Assembly (NCBI GenBank): GCA_013286835.1
Contig: JABDEZ010000021.1
Location: 1 to 33,321, forward strand
Direction of reading: 5' to 3'
From: Bacteroidota bacterium
GTDB taxonomy: Bacteria > Bacteroidota > Bacteroidia > Chitinophagales > Chitinophagaceae
DNA: 33,321 nucleotides
A program made the translations under genes and the position numbers. Numbering within the stretch: the first letter of the stretch is position 1; every line of letters starts with the position of its first letter. The notes under the pieces are model-generated. The model had not been told where the DNA came from. It saw only the letters and a list, made by a program, of their open reading frames with translations, and did not search any database. Of the stretch, positions 25,223 to 32,236 are shown in pieces.

Positions 25223-25972
25223 TTATTTTATAGCAGTATATAGGGTTGTAATGCCAAAAGTAAGAGGCCTGGCTTTTGCTTCTTTAAAGCCACAGCGTGT
25301 AAGTGTATCGCAAAAAACTTTGCCTTCAGGGAAAGCCATTACAGAAGCGGGTAGATAAGTGTATGCATTACTGTGTTTAGAAACTATTTTACCCAATGTA
25401 GGCAGTATATACTTGAAATAGAACCGGTATAATTGTTTTACAGGGAAAGCTTTAGGGTGCGAAAACTCTAATATAGCCATACGGCCACCAGGGCGCATCA
25501 CGCGGTTCATTTCTTTAAGTCCGGCTTCCAGGTGCTCAAAATTGCGCACACCATACGCACAGGTAACAGCATCAAAACTGCCGGTTTCAAAAGGCAATGC
25601 TTCACTATCGCCGTTTTCAAGGGTAATGATATGGGATAAATTTTGGGCAATTAGTTTTTTTCTACCCACCTCCAGCATCTGGTCTGCAATGTCCACACCG
25701 GTTATCTTTTCGGGCTTTAGCACCATAGCTGCAATGGCAAGGTCGCCCGTACCAGTGGCTACATCCAGTATCTTTTTAGGGTTTATTTTTCCTATCTCGG
25801 CAATGGCCTTTTTGCGCCAGCCTTTGTCTATTCCCAGTGAAAGAAAGTGATTCAGGAAATCGTAACGGCCGGCAATATGGTTAAACATATCCGCAACCTG
25901 CGCTTTCTTGCTTAAATTTGATCCCGCATCGGGTACTACAATTGTACCTGTGCCATTACCTGCTGACTTCAT
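25223..25972 (-). CDS. ubiE: Demethylmenaquinone/ubiquinone methyltransferase
   Basis: SAM-dependent methyltransferase (249 aa) for the last step of menaquinone synthesis; as MenG it makes the quinone used by complex I. The SAM loop is ILDVATGTGDLAI, followed by VDIADQML, the UbiE block CAYGVRNFEHLEAGLKEMNRVMRPGG and ILEFSHP. The track ORF of 356 aa starts too early: its first 107 residues are antisense to engB. The ATG at 25972 (MKSAGNGTG) fits the family. The engB start is only 28 bp away on the other strand. Confidence 0.93.
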   Translation of the reverse strand: MKSAGNGTGTIVVPDAGSNLSKKAQVADMFNHIAGRYDFLNHFLSLGIDKGWRKKAIAEIGKINPKKILDVATGTGDLAIAAMVLKPEKITGVDIADQMLEVGRKKLIAQNLSHIITLENGDSEALPFETGSFDAVTCAYGVRNFEHLEAGLKEMNRVMRPGGRMAILEFSHPKAFPVKQLYRFYFKYILPTLGKIVSKHSNAYTYLPASVMAFPEGKVFCDTLTRCGFKEAKARPLTFGITTLYTAIK

Positions 25973-25978
25973 GGTCTG

Positions 25979-25986
25979 CAAAAGTA
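25979..25986 (-). promoter_or_regulatory. Putative -7 box for ubiE
   Basis: On the minus strand TACTTTTG fits TAnnTTTG and ends 6 bp before the ubiE ATG. If used, the ubiE transcript would have almost no leader. A -33 element would lie inside the engB start region; none is obvious. Confidence 0.4.
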
Positions 25987-26000
25987 CACTACAACAAGCA

Positions 26001-26627
26001 ATGGAAATACGTTCTGCCAGATTTTTAATAAGCAATACTTCTCTCGATAAGGCACCTAAGCCTGATAAGCCGGAATATGCCTTTATAGGCCGCAGTAATG
26101 TGGGCAAATCGTCGCTGATCAATATGCTGACCAACCAAACCAAGCTGGCAAAAACATCATCCACACCGGGTAAAACGCAGCTCATCAACCACTTTTTGAT
26201 AAATGAAGCGTGGTATATATGCGACTTGCCGGGATATGGGTATGCCAAAGTATCACAAAATACCAGGGCAAGTTGGGAGAAGATGATAGCCAACTATTTG
26301 CAGAAGCGCAGCAATCTGATGACTATTTTTGTGCTTATAGATAGTCGGCTGGAACCTCAAAAACTGGATCTTGAATTTATGGCTAAGCTGGGCGAGTGGG
26401 GGGTAGCCTTCAATATTATATTTACCAAGGCCGATAAAAGTACGCAACGTATAGTTGCAAAAAATGTAAAAACCTTTATCGAAAAAATGAAGGAAGACTG
26501 GGAATTCATTCCTCGCAGCTTTGTAACCAGCACCACCAAGTTTTTGGGTCGTAGGGGTATTCTCGAATATATTGATGAACTGAACGCTACGTTTGAAAAA
26601 GAACCGGAAGTAAAGCCTGAAGATTAG
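26001..26627 (+). CDS. engB: Ribosome biogenesis GTP-binding protein YihA/YsxC
   Basis: A 208-aa TRAFAC GTPase needed for 50S assembly. Motifs: G1 GRSNVGKSS (30-38), G2 in SSTPGKTQ (T55), G3 DLPGYG (75-80), G4 TKAD (142-145) and G5 in TSTTKF. The track start (25908) adds 31 residues that read back through ubiE; ATG 26001 (MEIRSARFLI) is the family start. Its 3' end converges on the GH3 gene with 11 bp between stop codons. Confidence 0.93.
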   Translation: MEIRSARFLISNTSLDKAPKPDKPEYAFIGRSNVGKSSLINMLTNQTKLAKTSSTPGKTQLINHFLINEAWYICDLPGYGYAKVSQNTRASWEKMIANYLQKRSNLMTIFVLIDSRLEPQKLDLEFMAKLGEWGVAFNIIFTKADKSTQRIVAKNVKTFIEKMKEDWEFIPRSFVTSTTKFLGRRGILEYIDELNATFEKEPEVKPED

Positions 26628-26638
26628 ATTCTTGCCTA

Positions 26639-28156
26639 TTATTTGCTGTGCGTATAAGGCAACATATCTTCCAGGTAATTCCTGTCGTTGCTCAGGCGTG
26701 GTATTTTGTGCTGACCGCCAAGCTTCCCTTTATCTTTTAGCCACCTGTTAAAGCCATCTTTAGGCATTACGTGTACTATTGGCATTCTTAAGGCTATATC
26801 TTTATATCGCTTGGCTTCGTAGTCCGAGTTTACTTTTTGCAGTTCCTTATCCAAAGCCGCAACAAAAACAGGTAATGGGCACGGTAGCTTTTCAAATTCT
26901 ATGATCCACTCGTGCGCACCGTTATTTTGTCCGGTCATATAAACAGGTGCTGCCGTATAGTCGTTTACCAGCGCCCCTGTCTGCTCACAGGCCATGGCTA
27001 TGGCTTGGTCACTATTGTCAACAATAAGTTCTTCTCCAAAGGCATTAATAAAGTGCTTCAGGCGGCCAACTATCTTTATGCGATATGGGTCCAGGGATGT
27101 GAATTGTATAGTATCACCCAGTTGGTAGCGCCATAAACCACCGTTTGTACTTATAACCAGGGCATATTTCTGGCCTAGCTCCACGTCTTTTAGCTGAAGG
27201 GTGATCGGATTTTCTTTCCCATACTCTTCCACAGGCATAAACTCATAAAAAGTACCGTGGTTTACAAACAGCAGCATGCCTTCGTTATCCAGATCATCCT
27301 GGGCGGCAAAAAAGCCTTCACTTGCATTGTAAGTCTCCAGGTAGTTCATGTCCGGCGACTTTATATACTGTTCAAACTGTTTGCGGTATGGCTTAAAGCT
27401 TACACCTCCATGTATATACAGTTTCAGGTTGGGCCATATATCCAGCAGGTTGTCCGTTCCTGTTAGTTCAAATAACTTCTTTATAAGTACGATGGTCCAC
27501 GTAGGCACACCGGCTATATATGTTACATTTTCGTGTATGGTAGTATGTGCTATTGCTTCTATTTTCTCTTCCCACTCATTCATCAGCGCTATAGAGAGTT
27601 CCGGTGTGCGGAACAGCTGACCGGCTAAGGGCATATTCTGCAGCATCACAGCACTCAGATCACCAAAATAAGAATCTGCATTGAGCTGGTTGATCTGGTT
27701 GCTGCCGCCTATTACCAGGCATTTACCCGATGTAATACCCGACTGCGGGAACTGACGTAGATATAGCGCCAGCACATCCCGGCCTGCACGATAGTGCATT
27801 TCGTCTAGTGATTCCTTACTCACCGGAATAAACTTGCTCTTATCACTGGTAGTACCGCTCGATTTTGCAAACCATGTGATAGGCGAGGGCCAGAGTATAT
27901 TCTGGTTACCCTCCAGTATCTTGTTTATATAAGGTTTTAATGTTTCGTAATCATTTACGGGCACCAGCTTTTTAAATTCAGCAATGCTGTTTATTTTCTC
28001 GAAGTGATATTTTTTACCGTATTCTGTAAATTGGGCTGATCCTATAAGGTGATTAAATACTTGTTGTTGCGTGTCTATAGGGTTAAGCGTAAAGTTATCT
28101 ATAGCGCTCTGGCGTAATTTGATGAAACCTTTAAATGCAGGGCTAATGATACTCAT
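26639..28156 (-). CDS. GH3 auxin-responsive-promoter-family protein (ANL superfamily)
   Basis: A 505-aa protein of the GH3 group of adenylating enzymes. The ATP phosphate loop is KSSGTTSDKSKFIPVS (98-113). Later motifs are YNASEGFFA and WRYQLGDTIQFTS, then the VGRLKHFINAFGEEL hinge. Plant GH3 enzymes join amino acids to jasmonate or auxin; bacterial members probably join a carboxylic acid to an amine, but substrates are unknown. It follows lptB on the same strand with a 62-bp gap. Confidence 0.85.
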   Translation of the reverse strand: MSIISPAFKGFIKLRQSAIDNFTLNPIDTQQQVFNHLIGSAQFTEYGKKYHFEKINSIAEFKKLVPVNDYETLKPYINKILEGNQNILWPSPITWFAKSSGTTSDKSKFIPVSKESLDEMHYRAGRDVLALYLRQFPQSGITSGKCLVIGGSNQINQLNADSYFGDLSAVMLQNMPLAGQLFRTPELSIALMNEWEEKIEAIAHTTIHENVTYIAGVPTWTIVLIKKLFELTGTDNLLDIWPNLKLYIHGGVSFKPYRKQFEQYIKSPDMNYLETYNASEGFFAAQDDLDNEGMLLFVNHGTFYEFMPVEEYGKENPITLQLKDVELGQKYALVISTNGGLWRYQLGDTIQFTSLDPYRIKIVGRLKHFINAFGEELIVDNSDQAIAMACEQTGALVNDYTAAPVYMTGQNNGAHEWIIEFEKLPCPLPVFVAALDKELQKVNSDYEAKRYKDIALRMPIVHVMPKDGFNRWLKDKGKLGGQHKIPRLSNDRNYLEDMLPYTHSK

Positions 28157-28218
28157 GTCGTTCTACTCAGTTACTATTTATACTAAAAAAAGCCATTCGT
28201 ATATAATACACTAAAATA

Positions 28219-28998
28219 CTATAATTTATTCATTTTGTCTTCGGGGGTATAATTTTTACGCTTTAGCACAAAATGTTGCCCAAGGTACACCCTTCTTACG
28301 GTTTCGTCTTCCGCAAGTTCTTCTGCCACTCCCGATTTCAGTATTTTTCCTTCAAACAGCAAGTAGGCGCGATCTGTGATGGAAAGTGTTTCTTGTACGT
28401 TATGGTCTGTGATGAGAATGCCTATATTTTTAAATTTCAGGCGGGCTACTATGGTCTGTATATCTTCAACAGCTATAGGGTCAATGCCCGCAAAGGGTTC
28501 GTCCAGTAGTATAAATTTGGGGTCAACCGCCAATGCACGGGCTATTTCAGTCCTTCTTCTTTCGCCACCACTCAGCACATCTCCAGGGCTTTTGCGCACA
28601 TGTCCTAGGTGAAACTCCTCAATTAAAGACTCCAGCTTGTTGGATTGTTCGCCCTTTGTCAGTTTGGTCATTTCCAGCACCGCAGAAATGTTATCCTCAA
28701 CAGATAGCTTACGGAATACAGAGGCCTCCTGTGGCAGGTAGCCAATACCCATTTGGGCACGCTTATACATGGGTAGGCTGGTTATATCCAGGTTGTCCAG
28801 GTACACAGCGCCTTTGTCTGGCTTCACAAGTCCCACCACCATGTAGAACGATGTGGTCTTGCCTGCCCCGTTAGGCCCAAGCAATCCTACAATCTCACCC
28901 TGGTTCACGTTAAACGATACATCGTTCACAACAGTACGCTTGCCATACTTCTTCACAAGTCCCTTCGTGTATATATTCAATTGTGCTGTCGTTTGCAC
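28219..28998 (-). CDS. lptB: Lipopolysaccharide export ABC ATPase
   Basis: A 259-aa ATPase that powers LPS extraction from the inner membrane with LptF and LptG. Motifs: Walker [12 protein letters not shown], signature [15 protein letters not shown], Walker [14 protein letters not shown] and switch His in [11 protein letters not shown]. The fold and spacing are those of LptB rather than other ABC subunits. The track start is a GTG that is also the last base of a -7-like box, so translation may instead begin at the TTG seven codons later (28977). The C-terminal tail after YLGQHF is longer than in E. coli. Confidence 0.9.
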   Translation of the reverse strand: MQTTAQLNIYTKGLVKKYGKRTVVNDVSFNVNQGEIVGLLGPNGAGKTTSFYMVVGLVKPDKGAVYLDNLDITSLPMYKRAQMGIGYLPQEASVFRKLSVEDNISAVLEMTKLTKGEQSNKLESLIEEFHLGHVRKSPGDVLSGGERRRTEIARALAVDPKFILLDEPFAGIDPIAVEDIQTIVARLKFKNIGILITDHNVQETLSITDRAYLLFEGKILKSGVAEELAEDETVRRVYLGQHFVLKRKNYTPEDKMNKL

Positions 28999-29005
28999 AA
29001 AAATA
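28998..29005 (-). promoter_or_regulatory. Putative -7 box for lptB
   Basis: TATTTTTG on the minus strand fits TAnnTTTG; its last G is the first base of the annotated GTG start. If it is used, the GTG would be upstream of the transcript start and the TTG at 28977 would be the start codon. No clear -33 element is present. Confidence 0.35.
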
Positions 29006-29140
29006 ATAAACGATATGGAACTTGTGCCGAATGTTGAAACTTTTAATGACTTGTGGATTAGATTTATATCAGATCAATCGCTATAATCCCTGCCGTCCAT
29101 AGTAATAAAAAAGTTCAGCTTTATTATTTCTTGTTTCAGG

Positions 29141-29752
29141 TTAAAATGCATTAGCAAAAAGATCTGCTTTCTTTATCCAGCCAGAAATGGTAACAGGGCG
29201 TTTTAAATTATAGTTCACGTACTCAGCTTTTACCCAATCGCCATTGTATTCTAATACACCCACAATGTCATATACCGTTATATAAGCCTGCATTCTTTTA
29301 TTCACATCTGGCTCAGCGTAGAAAAATGTTTTACGGCTCTTTGCCATGTTTATCCCCAGCCAATTTTCTTTTTGTACCAGTTTGGCGTTATAACCATCCT
29401 TGTCAAGGCCGGTGCATGCAGTAGATCCCGGGGGTAAATGTTTAAGCTTTATGATAAAGCTCGTGTCCAATTCAAAAGTTATACTGCCTTTTATAGCTGC
29501 GCTGTCGTCTGGCCACGAGGTGGTGATCTTTATTTTCTTACCCTTAAGGGCTTTGTATTCCCCTTTAAAATTGAATGCGCAGCAGTCATGTCCATCGTGC
29601 AGGCATGTGTTGAAATTTCCGTAGATCGTCTTCGTTTGTTCGTTTCTAAAAATGGTTACTGTGGCAACGCCATTATAAACACCGGTAGCTGGTACCTGTC
29701 CAAGGGCATAGTAACCGGCAAAGAGGGTAACAATTAAAAAAAGATATTTCAT
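29141..29752 (-). CDS. Secreted protein with a C-terminal SH3-like domain
   Basis: A 203-aa protein with a signal peptide (YLFLIVTLFAGYYALGQ). The first half is a beta-rich domain with a C-x7-CC arrangement (CLHDGHDCCAF) that I do not recognise. The last 65 residues (FFYAEPDVNKRMQAYITVYDIVGVLEYNGDWVKAEY, then GWIKKADLF) look like a bacterial SH3 fold, often used to bind cell wall. Role unknown. A long inverted repeat lies just upstream of its start. Confidence 0.6.
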   Translation of the reverse strand: MKYLFLIVTLFAGYYALGQVPATGVYNGVATVTIFRNEQTKTIYGNFNTCLHDGHDCCAFNFKGEYKALKGKKIKITTSWPDDSAAIKGSITFELDTSFIIKLKHLPPGSTACTGLDKDGYNAKLVQKENWLGINMAKSRKTFFYAEPDVNKRMQAYITVYDIVGVLEYNGDWVKAEYVNYNLKRPVTISGWIKKADLFANAF

Positions 29753-29766
29753 GCCAATAAAGGTAA

Positions 29767-29923
29767 GTGACGTTGATGAAATAAATACTACCAGATGGCG
29801 CAGTTATTTTTCTTTTCTTCTAAGCGTAAAATCTGCGAATAGAAGCCTATTTAAAGACTTTTACAACAAAAAAGAAAAGAAAAAGAGCAAGTCAAGTGAT
29901 GGTATTTATTTCATCATCGTCAC
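29767..29923. repeat. 157-bp nested inverted-repeat element (MITE-like or structured RNA)
   Basis: Outer arms 29767-29793 and 29897-29923 are inverted copies over 27 bp with 24 matches (core TGATGAAATAAATAC). Inner arms 29807-29819 and 29872-29884 (TTTTTCTTTTCTT and its complement) match over 13 bp, with similar spacers of 13 and 12 nt between outer and inner arms and a 52-nt centre. TAA stands directly outside both ends. The element fills most of the 232-bp gap between the SH3-like gene and the DinB gene and starts 14 bp before the former. The 71-aa ORF across it has low-complexity Lys-rich sequence and is not taken as a gene. Confidence 0.6.
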
Positions 29924-29940
29924 TAAGGGGTTAACATATA

Positions 29941-29964
29941 AAAAGCGGCCGTTTGCCCGCTCTT
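29941..29964 (-). terminator. Intrinsic terminator of the DinB-family gene
   Basis: On the minus strand AAGAGCGG (29957-29964) pairs with CCGCTTTT (29941-29948), with one G-T wobble and an 8-nt loop, followed by TATATG. It starts 20 bp after the stop codon of the DinB-family gene. Confidence 0.6.
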
Positions 29965-29984
29965 AAATATTTCTTGTACTGTTT

Positions 29985-30482
29985 TTAGTTCATCTCATCA
30001 GCAGATGGGCCATACATGCCAGGTACTGGTATATTATGCTGGCGCAGGTAAGTAGTTAGCTGGCCGCGGTGGTGTACACTGTGGTTCATAGCGCTGCCAC
30101 GTATAACTGCTACTTTAGGCAATTGAAAGATAATATGGTCACCGTTCCGGAGGGTCCATATTTTCATCATATCTTCATCTGTGCTTTTTTCCAGCGCTTC
30201 TACTGCAGCTTGTACGTTCTTATCCAGTAATGCTATCAGTTCTTCATTGCTGTTTACAGGCGTAGGCTTGTATGTCATTGCAGCCAGGTCAAATTCGTCT
30301 GTGTTGATGGTCATGGTGATCCATCCCGGCAGTTCAGCTACATGGGTAGCCAGGCGCCCCATAGGCATAGATTTTTCATGCGGTTTCCAACCCAGTTGGT
30401 CGAAGGGAATACGTTCAAAGATTTTTTTTGTATTTGCGGCTTCCATAGCCAGCTCTGCGATCAAAGGCTTACTCATTGACAT
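29985..30482 (-). CDS. DinB-family putative metal-binding protein
   Basis: A 165-aa four-helix protein. The three metal-binding His of the DinB/YfiT fold are visible: H47 in LATHVAELPGW, and H134 and H138 in NHSVHHRGQLTTYLR. Members are metal-dependent enzymes, often thiol S-transferases, but the substrate cannot be told. It is divergent from the lipoprotein gene (79 bp between starts) and ends in a terminator. Confidence 0.85.
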   Translation of the reverse strand: MSMSKPLIAELAMEAANTKKIFERIPFDQLGWKPHEKSMPMGRLATHVAELPGWITMTINTDEFDLAAMTYKPTPVNSNEELIALLDKNVQAAVEALEKSTDEDMMKIWTLRNGDHIIFQLPKVAVIRGSAMNHSVHHRGQLTTYLRQHNIPVPGMYGPSADEMN

Positions 30483-30561
30483 AAAAGAAAGATTTGATGC
30501 AAATAAATCATTTTATTTTAATTAATTGCAGTTTACTTTCTTTATATTATAATTAATTATT

Positions 30562-31569
30562 TTGAAAACTCGTTGTTTTGTTTTAGGTATTTTATTGCTG
30601 TTTACCCTCGTGGCTTGTAAACGCATACCTGGCAAAACGGCTGTTGCTTTCTACAATTGCGAGAACCTCTTTGATACAGTACACAACGCCGGAAACGAAG
30701 ATGGAGAATTTACCCCTACAGGTAAGTACCATTACACCACCGCAGTGTATAATGAAAAACTACATAATATAGCGGCTGTATTGGCAAAAATGGTAACGGA
30801 TGAAGTGCCTGATGGCCCTGCAATTATAGGTTTAGCAGAGATAGAGAACAATAATGTACTGAAAGCGTTAGTAAGTCAATCGTCAATTGTCCGTCGCCAT
30901 TATCATTACATATGGTACGCTGGCCCGGATAAACGCGGAATCGGTGTAGCCCTGCTGTACAACCCATCAGCTTTTCTTCCGGTAAGTAGCGAACCTATAC
31001 CTGTAGCTGCCAATGACACCGATAATAGGGCTTTGCGTGACATATTATATGTAAAAGGTGTGCTGTATGGCGATACTTTACACTTGTTGGTGAACCACTG
31101 GTCGTCTCGTCTGGGTGGCGAAGAAGAAACGGAACATAAACGAGCTGCTGCCGCCACTGTATGTCGCAACAGGTTAAATATGTTGCTGCAGCATCATGCA
31201 AAAATTATAGTCATGGGAGATTTTAATGAAAACCCAGGCGATAGCAGTATTATAAATATTTTAAAAGCAAATGGTAATGATGCTGCTAGCGGTAGCCTAT
31301 ACGATCCATTCGCCAGCTTATACAACAATGGGGAGGGTACACTAATGTATAATCATCATTGGTATATGTTCGACCAGGTAATGGTTTCAGAGGCCTTCAT
31401 GCACAATACTGCCGGGTTCCGCTTTAATAATGTAGAAGTGTTTAAACCTTCTTTCCTCGCTGACAGTCATAATATGACCGAAAAAGTGCCCCGCCGTTCA
31501 TTTGCAGGTACTTACTGGCTGCATGGTTATAGCGATCATTTTCCCGTACTTATGTACTTGGTGGAATGA
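30562..31569 (+). CDS. Endonuclease/exonuclease/phosphatase-family lipoprotein (TTG start)
   Basis: A 335-aa protein that begins with TTG; an in-frame stop at 30550 rules out an upstream ATG. The N-terminus is a lipoprotein signal with lipobox LVAC (C19), which supports this start. Fold motifs: YNCENLFD (31-38), LAEIEN with E93/E95, VNHWSSR (N178, H179), GDFNE (D220, N222), FDQVM and SDHFPV (D325, H326). These are the metal and phosphate-binding residues of the DNase I-like family, all present. Substrate unknown: nucleic acid or another phosphoester outside the inner membrane. Confidence 0.85.
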   Translation: MKTRCFVLGILLLFTLVACKRIPGKTAVAFYNCENLFDTVHNAGNEDGEFTPTGKYHYTTAVYNEKLHNIAAVLAKMVTDEVPDGPAIIGLAEIENNNVLKALVSQSSIVRRHYHYIWYAGPDKRGIGVALLYNPSAFLPVSSEPIPVAANDTDNRALRDILYVKGVLYGDTLHLLVNHWSSRLGGEEETEHKRAAAATVCRNRLNMLLQHHAKIIVMGDFNENPGDSSIINILKANGNDAASGSLYDPFASLYNNGEGTLMYNHHWYMFDQVMVSEAFMHNTAGFRFNNVEVFKPSFLADSHNMTEKVPRRSFAGTYWLHGYSDHFPVLMYLVE

Positions 31570-31640
31570 CTTTTAGTATAAATATTAGATTGTTAATAAT
31601 GATATAAAGTATTTATACGATTAGTTACAAAAATAAAATT

Positions 31641-31648
31641 TACTTTTG
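31641..31648 (+). promoter_or_regulatory. Putative -7 box for the GtrA-family gene
   Basis: TACTTTTG matches TAnnTTTG and ends 12 bp before the ATG, giving a leader of only a few bases. The -33 region is AT-rich without a clear TTTG. Confidence 0.45.
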
Positions 31649-31660
31649 CGCACCATATAA

Positions 31661-32161
31661 ATGTTTAACAGAATAAGACACAGCATACTTGCGTTTATCG
31701 ATTTCTTTCATAAGCCTTTCAGCCGCTTTATCGATAAACAGACCTTCCGCTACGTAGCCTGCGGAGGTTCCAATCAGGTATTTGGTATTTTCTTGTATTG
31801 GGTAAGTTACAATTTCATTCTGCATCAGCACGATATCCCGCTTTTTGATGGTATTAAGATCACTGCGCCTATCGCAGCTTATCTCATCAGTTTTTGTTTT
31901 AGCTTTCCTATGGGGTTCTTTTTATCCCGTTATATTGTGTTTCCCGAGTCGGCCCTGCATAAACACGTGCAGTTTTTTAGATATATTGTACTTATAGCCA
32001 CTTGCCTTATTCTTTCTTATTGCTTCATCAAGTTCTTTGTTGAGGTCTGCGGTTTCTATCCAACACCATCAAATGCAGCTACTAGCGTTATCCTGGCTGT
32101 ATTCAGCTATTTCTCGCAGCGTAAATTCACTTTTAAGGTCGAGAAACCGGTTGCACAATAG
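31661..32161 (+). CDS. GtrA-family membrane protein
   Basis: A 166-aa protein with four hydrophobic helices. The family start FRYVACGGSNQVFGIFLYW and the end SYFSQRKFTFK are clear. GtrA proteins are thought to move or support polyprenyl-linked sugars for cell-envelope glycans. No glycosyltransferase partner is encoded nearby. The N-terminal 28 residues before the core are basic and slightly longer than usual. Confidence 0.85.
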   Translation: MFNRIRHSILAFIDFFHKPFSRFIDKQTFRYVACGGSNQVFGIFLYWVSYNFILHQHDIPLFDGIKITAPIAAYLISFCFSFPMGFFLSRYIVFPESALHKHVQFFRYIVLIATCLILSYCFIKFFVEVCGFYPTPSNAATSVILAVFSYFSQRKFTFKVEKPVAQ

Positions 32162-32219
32162 GTGGTTTCTGTATTGCCCCTTTATCATATCTGATACCAC
32201 TATTTAGAGGTGTTTAACG

Positions 32220-32227
32220 TAACTTTG
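32220..32227 (+). promoter_or_regulatory. Putative -7 box for prfB
   Basis: TAACTTTG is an exact match to TAnnTTTG and ends 9 bp before the prfB ATG, so the transcript would start about 4 nt from the start codon. No clear -33 TTTG is seen at 19 bp. Confidence 0.5.
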
Positions 32228-32236
32228 CACCAATTA

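Noticed and set aside
25908-26000. N-terminal extension of engB in the ORF track
   Set aside because: It reads back over the ubiE start; MEIRSARFLI at 26001 matches the usual YihA start.
25973-26293. N-terminal extension of ubiE in the ORF track (356 aa)
   Set aside because: The extra 107 residues are the antisense of engB and have no UbiE similarity; the family start is the ATG at 25972.
29751-29966. 71-aa plus-strand ORF
   Set aside because: It is the reading of the inverted-repeat element and the DinB terminator; low-complexity Lys-rich sequence without any family feature.
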